Assembly: GCA_963747735.1 (NCBI GenBank)
Contig: CAVVGE010000009.1
Location: 1 to 64,000 of the forward strand
Source: AP-15 sp963747735
GTDB lineage: Bacteria > Pseudomonadota > Alphaproteobacteria > ATCC43930 > CGMCC-115725
Length of the DNA: 64,000 nt
Reading direction: 5' to 3'
Shown: positions 8,747 to 17,404 of the stretch, in pieces
Layout: every line of letters begins with the position of its first letter
Numbering within the stretch: the first letter of the stretch is position 1
The notes under the pieces: model-generated
Database searches by the model: none
Told to the model about the DNA's origin: nothing
The model's input: only the letters and a program-made list of their open reading frames with translations
Translations under genes and position numbers: made by a program

Positions 8747-9538
8747 ATGCCAAACGATCCCTTTGTCGATGTCGGCAGCCTGAGTTCGCTCGGTGCGCTG
8801 CGGTATCTCGATGTGCGGGATCAAGCGGCGTTTGATACCGCTCATGCTCCCGGCGCGGTGCGTGTGCCTCTCGACGAATGGGATGCCGCCGCCAAGGCCG
8901 CCGATGCCGGTTTCGCCAAGACTGCCTACTGGGACACCGCGTTGCGCGCGCTCGGGGTCGGCCCGGCGGTGACCGCCGTCGCCTATGACAGCGGCGGCAT
9001 GACAAATGCCGCGCGGGTCTGGTTCATCCTGCAGTATTACGGTCTGTACGCCGTCATCCTGAATGGCGGCTGGCCCGCGCTTGCATCGGCGACCGGGCTG
9101 CCGCCGGCAGCCGCGCCATCCGCGGGCGGCTTCAAGGCGGTGCCGGGGTCAGGGCCGGTCGGGCTGGTCGACCGCGAGACGTTGCGGGACCAGCTCGACG
9201 GTCGCGCGCAGGTGTTCGATACGCGCACGCGCGCCGAGTTCACCGGCGAGGACGCGCGCAATCGTGCCCGCAGCGGCCATCTGCCGGGGGCGCGCCACCT
9301 GTCGCATGTGGACCTGCTGGAGAACGGCGTGGTTCGGCCGGCGCCGGCGCTGCGCGCGATGCTGGAGCGGGCCGGGTTTGGCCCGGGCGATCATATCGTG
9401 ACCCATTGCGAGGGCGGCGGCAGGGCCGCGTTGGGCGCCGCGGCCGCGGTGCGCGCCGGATTTGACGACGTGCGGGTCTACTATCTGAGCTTCGGCGATT
9501 GGGTCCGCGACGAGAGCTGCCCGGTCGTCCGGGATTGA
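8747..9538 (+). CDS. Sulfurtransferase with tandem rhodanese domains (SseA/thiosulfate or mercaptopyruvate type)
   Basis: This 263-aa, two-domain rhodanese transfers sulfane sulfur from thiosulfate or 3-mercaptopyruvate to an acceptor. Domain 1 (about residues 5-115) starts RYLDVRDQAAFDTAHAPGA. Domain 2 (about 130-260) contains VFDTRTRAEFTGE, RSGHLPGARHLSH and the active-site loop HCEGGGRA, with the catalytic Cys at about residue 222. The CEGGGR loop is closer to thiosulfate- than to CG-G-T-type mercaptopyruvate enzymes. GAGGAAGAGAGG precedes the ATG. It follows the monooxygenase closely on the same strand. Confidence 0.8.
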   Translation: MPNDPFVDVGSLSSLGALRYLDVRDQAAFDTAHAPGAVRVPLDEWDAAAKAADAGFAKTAYWDTALRALGVGPAVTAVAYDSGGMTNAARVWFILQYYGLYAVILNGGWPALASATGLPPAAAPSAGGFKAVPGSGPVGLVDRETLRDQLDGRAQVFDTRTRAEFTGEDARNRARSGHLPGARHLSHVDLLENGVVRPAPALRAMLERAGFGPGDHIVTHCEGGGRAALGAAAAVRAGFDDVRVYYLSFGDWVRDESCPVVRD

Positions 9539-9545
9539 CGAGCGG

Positions 9546-9827
9546 GTGTTCGACGAGCTCGGGTACCGCCGCTATGAATGGCGCTGCGATTCGCTGAACC
9601 TGCCGTCGCGCGCCGCCGCTCTCCGGCTCGGCTTTCAGCATGAGGGCCTCTTCCGCCCGCAGATGATCACCCGCGGGCGCAACCGCGACACCGCATGGTT
9701 TTCGGTCATCGACCGCGACTGGCCGGCTCTGCGCGCCGCCTTCGAGCGCTGGCTCGACCCGGGTAATTTCGCGGCCGACGGCAGCCACCGCCGGCGCCTG
9801 GCGGATCTCCGATACGCCGCCGGATGA
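9546..9827 (+). pseudogene. GNAT-family N-acetyltransferase, C-terminal fragment
   Basis: From about GTG 9546 the frame reads VFDELGYRRYEWRCDSLN, PSRAAALRLGFQHEGLFRP and MITRGRNRDTAWFSV. This is the second half of a GNAT fold: acetyl-CoA pantetheine-site N-x-x-S-x-x-A-A-x-x-L-G-F and the final strands. The N-terminal strands and the Q/R-x-x-G-x-G/A acetyl-CoA loop are missing, so it is not a functional enzyme. It ends with ATGA overlapping the start of the transporter gene and may survive only because of that coupling. Confidence 0.6.
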
Positions 9828-11077
9828 GCGGCAGACCGGCACCGTCGCTGGCGCTGCTGTCGGCGATTACGGCGCTCGCGTTCTGCGGGTTGCATATGGT
9901 CGTGCCGACGTTGCCGCTGCTCGTCGCGGTATTCTCCGACACGTCGGCGCATGTGCAGCTGGTCGTGAGCCTCTATCTCGCCGGGATTGGCGTGGGGCAG
10001 CTTGTCTACGGTCCAGTATCGGACCGTTTCGGGCGGCGTCCGGTGCTGCTCGCCGGCCTCGTGGCGTTTCTCGTCGGGACAGCGCTTTGCGGCGCCGCAT
10101 GGTCGTTGCCGGCCTTGATCGCGGGACGCGTGCTGCAGGCGCTCGGCGCCTGCGCCGGCATCGTGCTGAGCCGCGCGATGATCCGGGACGTCTATGAGCG
10201 CGAGGCGGCGGCGCGCGGCTTGGCGCTGGTCATGATGGCAATGACGCTGGCCCCGGCAATCTCGCCGGCAATCGGCGCCTACCTCGCCGAATGGTTTGGC
10301 TGGCGAGCGGTCTTTGCGCTGCTCGGCGGGCTGGGCGGCGCTGTTCTTGTTGCGACCGTCATCCGGCTCGGCGAGACCAACCGGCAGCGGGCCCGGCTCG
10401 ATGTCGCCGGCATGGCGGGGGCCAACCTCGCGCTGCTGCGCTCGCCCGCCTTTGTCGGCTTTGCGGTGTGCGGCGCCTGCACCAGCGCCTCGTGGTTTAC
10501 GTTCATCGCCAGCGCGCCGCGCATCCTGGCGGAGGCGCTGCACCAGCCGCCGAGCACCTACGGGCTGATGATCCTGCTGCCGATGGCGACCTACATGCTC
10601 GGCAATGCCGTGGCGGCACGGTTTGTGCCGCGCTTCGGGAGCTTGCAGCTGCTGCTTGCCGGCCGGGCGCTCGCCTGTGCCGCCGCGCTCGCGATGGCGC
10701 TGTGGGCAGGTACGGCGCCGCTCAGCGTCTGGCTCTTGTTCGTGCCGATCGGGCTGGCCGAAATCGGCGACGGCATGAGCGGGCCCGCCGTCATGGCGGC
10801 GGCGCTCAGCATCCACCCGCGGCTGGCCGGCACCGCGTCGGGGCTGATGGGCTTTCTGCAGATGGCCGCCGCCGCTCTCGGCAGCTTCTTCGTCGCCTTG
10901 CTGCCGTACCGGAACGCGTTCGGCATGATCGCGCTGTACGGTGGCTTTGTCGCGTTCGGACTGGCGGCCGGAGTTTTTGCCGTTCGGTGTACACAGCCGT
11001 CGGCGGCGGCCGCTGCGGAGGAGCGGGCGGTCCTGCCGGGCACGCCCGCGGCCGCCCCGGTCATCGACCGAACTTGA
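9824..11077 (+). CDS. MFS drug-resistance transporter, Bcr/CflA type
   Basis: This 417-aa protein has 12 hydrophobic segments, the expected length for a DHA1-family proton-driven efflux pump. Loop 2-3 carries the MFS signature YGPVSDRFGRRPVLLAG (G-x-x-x-D-R-x-G-R-R). TM5 has the antiporter-type APAISPAIGAYLAEWFGWR motif. The gene starts at ATG 9824, overlapping the GNAT stop. Substrate is unknown; Bcr/CflA relatives export antibiotics, sulfonamides or metabolites. The 3' end faces a MATE-pump remnant on the other strand. Confidence 0.85.
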   Translation: MSGRPAPSLALLSAITALAFCGLHMVVPTLPLLVAVFSDTSAHVQLVVSLYLAGIGVGQLVYGPVSDRFGRRPVLLAGLVAFLVGTALCGAAWSLPALIAGRVLQALGACAGIVLSRAMIRDVYEREAAARGLALVMMAMTLAPAISPAIGAYLAEWFGWRAVFALLGGLGGAVLVATVIRLGETNRQRARLDVAGMAGANLALLRSPAFVGFAVCGACTSASWFTFIASAPRILAEALHQPPSTYGLMILLPMATYMLGNAVAARFVPRFGSLQLLLAGRALACAAALAMALWAGTAPLSVWLLFVPIGLAEIGDGMSGPAVMAAALSIHPRLAGTASGLMGFLQMAAAALGSFFVALLPYRNAFGMIALYGGFVAFGLAAGVFAVRCTQPSAAAAAEERAVLPGTPAAAPVIDRT

Positions 11078-11189
11078 CGGGAGGAACCCCAAACGCATTT
11101 CGGCTCGCCTAGCCCCTATCGCCACGCTTGGACCGCCCTTGACGCGCCGCGCTCTGTGCAGCGCGACCGCTGCGACCGGGTCGGCGAGC

Positions 11190-11440
11190 GGCTGCGCGAT
11201 CCGGTTCAGCCGCGGGATCAGCAGCACCGCAACGGCGACAAGCCCGAGCGCGAGCCCCCACCACAGCTCGACCGGGTCGAAGCCGAGCGGGAACGCCGGG
11301 AGACAGCCGCCGGCGAAACCCACGCCCCAATAGCCGACCGTCGCGAACGGAGGCGAGCGATCGCGGCGATCGCGCGGCTGGATCGACGATGGCGCGCTGG
11401 CGTAGCCGGACCCGGTCACGCTGAACGCCGCCCGGGCTTA
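11190..11440 (-). pseudogene. C-terminal fragment of a MATE-family efflux protein
   Basis: The minus strand reads TVGYWGVGFAGGCLPAFPLG, then FDPVELWWGLALGLVAVAVLLI and PRLNRIAQ. This is the last two transmembrane helices of NorM-type MATE pumps (Y-W-G-x-G-x-P/A-x-G and W-W-G-L-A-L-G-L). The preceding ten helices are absent, and the upstream residues are not MATE-like. It is a remnant lying between the MFS pump and the esterase. Confidence 0.5.
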
Positions 11441-11566
11441 TAGAACCTTTTGGCAGGGAGGTTACGACTACGCCACAACAGGGAGCACGCGTATCCACGC
11501 GGACTTGTCGCCAAGCAGTTATAGCCTTACCGTTTTGCTGGCCACAAACGGACGCGGCTGCCATCC

Positions 11567-12520
11567 ATGAGCACAATCGAACTTGTCGACCCCGAATTGC
11601 GCGATGCGCTCGCGCTGTGGCCACCGCTGCCGCTGACCGCCGAAACTTTGATGCAGCGCCGCGCCGCTGCGCTCGAGCTGATCGGCGCCGTGCCGAAACC
11701 GAACCTGCCCGACATCGCCACCGACGAGATCCATGTCGAGAGTGCGTTTGGCGCAAAGCTTATCCGGGCTCTGACCTATCGCCCGGTCACCTCCGACGAC
11801 CCACTGCCCGTCATCGTACACATCCATGGCGGCGGCTTTGTGATGGGCGCGCCGGAAATGAAGGACGTGGAGAATAGGCTCTTCGCGTCAGAGTTGAGAT
11901 GCGCGATCTATTCCGTCGATCATCGCCTCGCGCCGGAATCGCCGCACCCGGCCCCACTGGAGGACATCTACTCGGTCTTCGCTTGGCTGCACGCGAATGC
12001 TGGCCAACTCGGGCTCGATCCCGCCCGCATCGGTATCAAGGGCGAAAGCGGCGGCGGTGGTTTCGCGGCGTCCGCCGCACTTTACGCCCGCGACCGGCAG
12101 GGACCAAAATTCGCCTTTCAGCATCTGATCTATCCGATGATCGACGACCGCACGGCGGTGCGCAAGGACCTGCATCCTTACGTCGGCGAGCTCGTCTGGA
12201 CGCAAGAGAACAACTATTTCGGCTGGCGTTCGTTGCTCGGCCAAGAGCCGGGCTCGGTCAACATCTCGCCTTATGCGGCGGCTGCACGAGCAGCCGATAT
12301 GTCGGGCTTGCCTCCAACCTACATTTCGGTCGGTGGTCTTGATCTCTTCCTCGAAGAAAACATGATCTATGCGGATCGATTAAGCCGCGCCGGGGTGCCG
12401 GTCGAGCTCCACATGTATCCGCGGGCGTATCACGGTTTCTATCGGGCAACGAACGCCCGCGTGACCAAGCAGGCCGAACACGACAATCGCGAGGCGTTGC
12501 GACGCTTCCTGCACGGATAG
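11567..12520 (+). CDS. HSL-family alpha/beta hydrolase (esterase)
   Basis: This 317-aa carboxylesterase/lipase of the hormone-sensitive-lipase family has the oxyanion-hole motif HIHGGGF (about residues 85-91) and the nucleophile elbow GESGGGG (Ser about residue 158). The Asp is in VGGLDLFLEE and the His in RAYHGFYRA near the C-terminus, so the triad is complete. It likely hydrolyses short-chain esters or lactone-like intermediates in the cytoplasm. The ATG at 11567 gives a normal HSL N-terminal cap. It is followed on the same strand by a cupin and an amidohydrolase, a plausible three-gene catabolic operon. Confidence 0.85.
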   Translation: MSTIELVDPELRDALALWPPLPLTAETLMQRRAAALELIGAVPKPNLPDIATDEIHVESAFGAKLIRALTYRPVTSDDPLPVIVHIHGGGFVMGAPEMKDVENRLFASELRCAIYSVDHRLAPESPHPAPLEDIYSVFAWLHANAGQLGLDPARIGIKGESGGGGFAASAALYARDRQGPKFAFQHLIYPMIDDRTAVRKDLHPYVGELVWTQENNYFGWRSLLGQEPGSVNISPYAAAARAADMSGLPPTYISVGGLDLFLEENMIYADRLSRAGVPVELHMYPRAYHGFYRATNARVTKQAEHDNREALRRFLHG

Positions 12521-12601
12521 GGCCCTGCAGGGATGCCCCGCGGTTTCGTCGTCGGCGATGACGCGGAGCACGATGATCTCTCTGTGGGAAGGAGCACGCG
12601 C

Positions 12602-12937
12602 ATGATCGTACGGATCTATACGGGCCACGACGGCCAGACCCATTTTGAGGATCTCCCTCTGCCGGCCGGGGAGAGCCACAACGTTGCGCTGCAGGCGGGC
12701 GCCAACCTCGTGTTCCGCTGTTTCCCGGCGGACTATTGGAGCGATTGGCACACGGCGCCACGGCGGCAATACATTTTTATTCTCGCGGGGCCGATGGAAA
12801 TCGGGATTGGCGACGGCACCACGCGCCGCTTTGGACCGGGCGATGTAGTCCTCGCTGACGACCTCACGGGCCAAGGCCACACAACGCGCTCATTGGGAGC
12901 TCCGCGGATCAGTGCCACGGTGCCGGTGGGGATCTAA
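12602..12937 (+). CDS. Small single-domain cupin protein (paralogue of the gene at 6181)
   Basis: This 111-aa cupin has the sequence pattern SDWHTAPRRQYIFILAG, then IGIGDGTTRRFGPGDVVLADDLTGQGHTT. The shared YTGxDGQxHFEDL start and the conserved WH-APRRQY and FGPGD-GQGH motifs make it a clear paralogue of the protein at 6181. AAGGAG lies 8 nt before the ATG. It sits 82 nt after the esterase and about 80 nt before the amidohydrolase on the same strand, so it probably assists that pathway as a small-molecule-binding or isomerising protein. The reaction is unknown. Confidence 0.7.
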   Translation: MIVRIYTGHDGQTHFEDLPLPAGESHNVALQAGANLVFRCFPADYWSDWHTAPRRQYIFILAGPMEIGIGDGTTRRFGPGDVVLADDLTGQGHTTRSLGAPRISATVPVGI

Positions 12938-13017
12938 CGCGGGTCCTGCCCCCATCCGCGTATGAGGACGCCTATGTCACTTTGGCCACCGTGTTGTTCA
13001 CGAGCAGGAGAATGCCC

Positions 13018-13845
13018 ATGCCGGTCATCGACGTTCAGGTTCATCCCTTCGATCGAAATCATCCCGGCCGGCCGTGGGCCAGTCCCTCGCACGGGCTCGA
13101 CTCCGCCACCGGCGACGAGATGGTCGCGGCGATGCACAGTGTCGGCGTCGACGGTGCGATCATGGTCTCGTCGTTCAGCGCCTATGAATACGATCCGAGC
13201 TACGCGCTCGAAGTTTACAACACCTATCCCGATAAGTTTCGGGTTGTGACGCCGGTCGACGCGACCAATCCAGCGATTGACGATGTGGTGGCGAAATGGG
13301 CGGCGACGCCAGGCGCGCGCGGCATTCGCATACGAATGCGCGACGGCCTGCCGATGGACGCGGACCACCCCGGTTTGAACCGCGCTTTCGCTGCCGCCGC
13401 CAAACATGGTTTGCCGGTCAATTTGCTGTGCTGGGGCATCCTGGACAAAGGGCTGCCGCACATCCAGCGACACCCAGATACGGTCATCGTTATCGACCAT
13501 CTCGGCCTGCTGCAACCGGCACGCCCGCCGGTCCCGGCCGACGTCTGGGCCGATCTTCCCAAGCTTCTCGCCTGGGCTCAATACGAGAACGTAAGGGTGA
13601 AGATCAGCGGCGCCTGCACGATGTCGCATCAACCGTTCCCATACGACGATATCTGGGAGCCGGTACTAAGGGTCATCGATGCGTTCGGGCTGGATCGTTG
13701 CATTTGGGGCACCGACTGGACGCGGACGATCGGCATGCTGACCTACGAGCAGGGTGTGACGCCGTTCCGCGACACCAAACGCCTATCCGAGAGCGACAAG
13801 GCGGCGCTGATGGGAGGAACCTTGCAGAAAGTCTACAAATGGTAG
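13018..13845 (+). CDS. Amidohydrolase-family metal-dependent hydrolase/decarboxylase (ACMSD-like superfamily)
   Basis: This 275-aa protein belongs to the amidohydrolase-2 superfamily, whose members hydrolyse lactones or decarboxylate aromatic and dicarboxylic acids. The start MPVIDVQVHPFDRNHP provides the first metal ligands in a V-H-x form instead of the common H-x-H. IVIDHLGL gives the conserved central His, and IWGTDWTRT the terminal Asp. ATGs occur at 13012 and 13018; the second has GGAG 8 nt upstream and is preferred. It is the last gene of the esterase-cupin-amidohydrolase run and resembles the PDC/4-sulfomuconolactone hydrolase side of the family. Confidence 0.75.
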   Translation: MPVIDVQVHPFDRNHPGRPWASPSHGLDSATGDEMVAAMHSVGVDGAIMVSSFSAYEYDPSYALEVYNTYPDKFRVVTPVDATNPAIDDVVAKWAATPGARGIRIRMRDGLPMDADHPGLNRAFAAAAKHGLPVNLLCWGILDKGLPHIQRHPDTVIVIDHLGLLQPARPPVPADVWADLPKLLAWAQYENVRVKISGACTMSHQPFPYDDIWEPVLRVIDAFGLDRCIWGTDWTRTIGMLTYEQGVTPFRDTKRLSESDKAALMGGTLQKVYKW

Positions 13846-14064
13846 CGCGACCATGCCAATCTGACTGATAACTCAGGAACCAGGCACGCGCTGCTCGTCG
13901 TTGATCCCACCAGCATATCGGCGGCCCGACCCTGCACGACAATTTCCTCGCTAGCGTTGCGTCCCGCAGGATACTGCGACCCGCACGAGGGAAACAGGTC
14001 CGGTCTTGCCTTCAGCCGCCGGTGCAGGCGGAATGCGGCCGGAAAACGTCGAGACCGGGAACGC

Positions 14065-14875
14065 ATGATGACCACAGACAGGCAACCTTTGCGCAGCTTT
14101 CTGTTTGCGCCGGGCAACCACCTTTGGCAGGATGACGCCGTCGAGCCCGGGCCGGACGACCGCCATGAGGTCGGCATAGCAGAAATCGGTATCGGCGGCG
14201 TTGACGCGAACATAGAGCCAGCCGCGACGCGGCCGCCCCAGAGCCGCGGCCACCGACTGGCGCGCCGCCGGCTTCTCGGCGACAGCAACGGCGTCTTCGA
14301 GATCGAGATGGCGGCATCGGCATCGATCGGCCGTACCGCCGCGCAAGGCACTTCCCGCCGCTTCGGCGCCGGCAAAGGCAGCCGCCACCCGCTCGGCAGA
14401 GGCGATCTCCGCATCGGTCGGGGAAAACACCCGGTTCACAACCGCGATCTGGTCCGGATGGATGCACATCTGCCCTGAAACCGAGGCCGAGCGCCGTCTG
14501 CGCCGAGGCTTCCAATCCCTCGCGGTCGGCCAGATCGACCCAGACCGTATCGAGCGGCGCCTCCAGCTCCGCCGCGCGCGACGCGGTAACGATCGCCGCG
14601 CGGGCATGCGCCAGTTCGGTCTCGCCGCGGCTCCAGATCATGTTGACGTCGAGGGTGAAATCGCCGGCGCCAAACGCGACCCGCCGCACCCGGCTCGCGG
14701 CTGCCAGGATTGCGGGAAGCCGGTCGAGCCCCCGCGCCGTCTCGATGATCGGGATCAGGTCCACAGCGCCTTGCGGCAAGCCGCGCTCGCGCTCCAGCTG
14801 AGTGAGCAGCCACTCGACCGTCGCGAGCATGGCCGGACTTTCGGCATCGTTCGGTGAGGTGGCGGCTCGCTCGGT
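14065..14875. pseudogene. Scrambled remnant of a HpcH/HpaI aldolase/citrate lyase beta-subunit gene
   Basis: Three pieces of one CitE-like protein are recognisable. Plus strand 14065-14122 encodes the N-terminus (LRSFLFAPGNH). Minus strand about 14330-14128 encodes the next part (DLEDAVAVAEKPAARQ, LYVRVNAADTDF, GLDGVILPK). Minus strand about 14875-14360 encodes the central and C-terminal part (LATVEWLLTQLERERGLP, LIPIIETARGL, then MCIHPDQIAVVNRVFSP after a frameshift). The blocks keep the order N-middle-C along the plus strand, but the second and third are each inverted. No functional protein is possible. CitE-like enzymes cleave citramalyl/malyl-CoA-type esters. Confidence 0.55.
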
Positions 14876-14878
14876 TTC

Positions 14879-15987
14879 TCACGCGGGCATGCGCAACACC
14901 GGCTTGATTGCGGTGCCGGCGACTGCGTCGGCGGCAGCCTGGTTGATGTCGGCGAAGTCGTAGTGGCGTATCAGCCGGTCGATCGGGAAGCGGCCCGCGA
15001 GGTAAAGCTCGACGAGCCTGGGGATGAACTCGCGCGGTCGGCTGTCGCCCTGGACGACACCGCGGACGGTGCGCCCGCCCTGCAGAACCGGCATCTCAAA
15101 AGCGACTTCGGTCCCGGCTCGGGCGCTGCCGACGAGGACGCAGGTACCAAGCGGCCGCAGGCTGTCGGCAGCAATGCGGAATACCGCCGGCACCGCCGAG
15201 GTCTCGAGCACGAAATGCACGCCGCTGCCGGTCAATCGGCGGATTTCGGCCAGGGTTTCGGCGCCCCTGCTCTCAAGGGTGTGGGTGGCGCCGAGCTCGC
15301 GGGCGAGCAGCAGCCGGTTCGGATGCAGGTCGACCGCGATGATCGGGTCGCAGCCGGCGATCCTCCCGCCATCAGACCCGACAGTCCGACGCCGCCCACG
15401 CCGAACACGGCAAACGATTGCCCGGCCCTGGGTGCCATGACTTTCAACCCCGCCCACGCCCCGGTCTGGATGCCGCAGCCGAGCGGGCCCAACAGGTCGA
15501 GCGGCGTACCGGTGGGCAGCTTGACGGCATTCCTGGCCGGCGCCACGGCATGGGTCGTGAACGAGGATTGCTGAAAAAAAACAGGAGTAGACCGGCGCGC
15601 CGTTGCGGCTGATCGGCGTCGAGCCGTCGGCGCGCCTGCCGGTCGATTTGAGGGCACGGCCGTTGCTGCAATAGGCCGGCTTGTCGAGCCGGCAGGGCTC
15701 GCAGGCACCACATGAGGGGAACGAGATCGCGACCTGGTCGCCCGGCGCCAGATCGGTGACTTCGGCGCCGACCGCCTCGACGATGCCCGCCCCTCGTGGC
15801 CGCACACGATCGGGTAGGGCAGCATCGGGAAATAGCCGTCGCGTGCATGCAAATCGGTCTGGCACATGCCGGTCGCGACGATCCGCACCAGCACCTCATC
15901 GGCGCAGGGCGGCGCCAGGTCGAGCGTCTGCAATTCAAAGGGTGCGGCACGTGCGGGCACGACGGCTGCGGTGATCTTCATGGACAT
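14879..15987 (-). pseudogene. Zinc-dependent alcohol dehydrogenase (aryl/benzyl alcohol type), triply frameshifted
   Basis: All parts of a class III-like MDR alcohol dehydrogenase are present, alternating between two frames. The catalytic-zinc region is ATGMCQTDLHARDGYFP and VCGHEG. The structural-zinc Cys4 loop is CGACEPCRLDKPAYC. The NAD fold is AVFGVGGVGLSGLMAG, and the C-terminus is LYLAGRFPIDRLIRHYDF. Frame breaks fall at a C4 run (15790-15793), at an A8 run (15574-15581) and near 15365. Each is consistent with a one-base change. It would oxidise primary or aryl alcohols with NAD. It ends 4 nt from the citrate lyase remnant. Either a pseudogene or an indel-prone assembly. Confidence 0.75.
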
Positions 15988-16116
15988 GGCTCGCTGCTGT
16001 TGCGACGCGATCAACGGGCATTACAGCCCACAGCGGGTAATGGCAAAGCACCGGACGATGACGCCTTCCTTGCGTTAGGCTGGCTCGCAGCCGGCCTGTC
16101 GATGCAGTTGGGGCGC

Positions 16117-16203
16117 CCCCTGGCCGGTGACGAACGGGTGCACCGCGATAGCCATGGCGCGGGGAATTGTCTCACCCTCACGGTAGAGCTTGTCGAACTG
16201 GCG
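16117..16203 (-). pseudogene. C-terminal scrap of a polysaccharide deacetylase/allantoinase (PuuE-like) protein
   Basis: About 29 codons read RRQFDKLYREGETIPRAMAI then AVHPFVTGQ, the typical ending of NodB-fold allantoinase-like deacetylases (F-D-x-L-Y-x-E-G ... M-x-I-x-x-H-P-x-x-x-G). Nothing before or after in this frame belongs to that family. The rest of 16000-16560 contains no convincing gene on either strand. Confidence 0.35.
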
Positions 16204-16604
16204 CCGCAGCCACCGGTGGGATGCCGATCTCGACACCGAGCGATGGGCGCTCGAAGAGGAGCAGGCCTGCGCGCACGGCAATGCGAATGTCCTGACGCGC
16301 AACCACAGCACGTCGCGGCTGAGCCAAGGTCCGAGCGGCAACGGCGTTCGTCGCCGTGGAGACATGCAAAAGCCCGCCGCCGCCCGTCGGGGCGTTCGCA
16401 CCGGTGCCGCTGCGGGCGGGCGCGGGCCAGCGAGCACATTCCATCGCACGCTTTCTGCAGCCGGCACGCCGATGCGACAACCGGTTGATCGAACTTAGTT
16501 AGCCCTTATAGAACTGCTCCTTGTTCTCAAACATGTTTTGTGATTAAATTGGGTCGTAGATCCCGCATGGCTTGCGGCATCGGTCCGCCTTCGCGAGGCT
16601 CGCC

Positions 16605-17360
16605 ATGCCCAAGAACGCATCGAAGTGGTGTGCCCCCAACGATCCTCAGCCTGCACCGGGCCCTGTCGGTGAGGGAGCGCCGCGGCTCTACATAGTCAGC
16701 GAAATCCGTCTGTATCGCGAAGGCTTGGTCGGCAGCCTGATGCGGCATGACCGGGTGATGCTGGTCGGCGCCGGAGGTCAAGCGGACGCGCTCGATCAGC
16801 TCGAAAGCGCGCGGCCCGACGTCCTGCTCCTCGACGTGACCGCGCCGGACAGCCTGGTGCTGCCGCGCCGGGCGCGCCTGCTGGCGCCGCGCTTGCGGTT
16901 TGTCGCATTCGCGGTGGCGGAGGCTGAAGCAAATGTGCTGGCCTGCGCCGAAGCGGGCTTTTCGGGCTATGTTCCGCAGGACGGCTCGATCGACGACATG
17001 GTGGACGCGGTTCGCCGTTCGCTCGGCGGCGAACTCCTGTGCCCGCCGCGGATCGCGTCTTCGCTGTTCAACCGTGTCGGCTCCCTGGCTGTTGCCGGCG
17101 AGGCCGCTCCGGTCACCGCTCGACTGACCTGCCGGGAACGGGAGATAACCTCGCTGGTGGTGCTCGGCCTCGCCAACAAGGAGATTGCCCGTCGGCTCGG
17201 TCTCAGCGGCTCGACGATCCGAAACCACGTGCACAATATTCTGCAAAAGCTCGATCTGCGGCGCCGCGGCGAGCTTGCCCGGCTGTGGCGGGGAAAAACT
17301 TGGCTGCAGCCGGTCCTCGCGCCGGCGATGATGGTGGGCTCGCTTCTCGGCGCGCTCTGA
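16605..17360 (+). CDS. NarL/LuxR-type response regulator next to the injection-system operon
   Basis: This 251-aa regulator has a receiver domain (about residues 25-140: RLYIVSEIRLYREGLVGSL, then phospho-acceptor Asp in DVLLLDVTAPD) followed by a LuxR-type helix-turn-helix (about 170-230: LTCREREITSLVVLGLANKE, GSTIRNHVHNILQKL). The acidic pair near the start of beta-1 is replaced by SE, so phosphorylation may be altered. No histidine kinase is nearby. The ATG at 16605 was chosen; a 33-nt longer frame has no better ribosome site. The gene converges with the eCIS operon, with 44 nt between the stops. It is a plausible regulator of that operon, by position only. Confidence 0.75.
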   Translation: MPKNASKWCAPNDPQPAPGPVGEGAPRLYIVSEIRLYREGLVGSLMRHDRVMLVGAGGQADALDQLESARPDVLLLDVTAPDSLVLPRRARLLAPRLRFVAFAVAEAEANVLACAEAGFSGYVPQDGSIDDMVDAVRRSLGGELLCPPRIASSLFNRVGSLAVAGEAAPVTARLTCREREITSLVVLGLANKEIARRLGLSGSTIRNHVHNILQKLDLRRRGELARLWRGKTWLQPVLAPAMMVGSLLGAL

Positions 17361-17404
17361 GCGGTCCGGCGGGCGGCCGGCGATCGCGCGCTACGTGCGG
17401 CCGG

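Noticed and set aside
9635..11419. 594-codon minus-strand frame opposite the MFS transporter
   Set aside because: Its only protein-like part is the MATE remnant near 11190-11440. The rest is antisense to a clear 12-helix transporter.
17361..17404. Bidirectional terminator between the NarL-type regulator and the eCIS operon
   Set aside because: GC-rich with short repeats, but no clear stem followed by a T-run on either strand; not supportable by eye.
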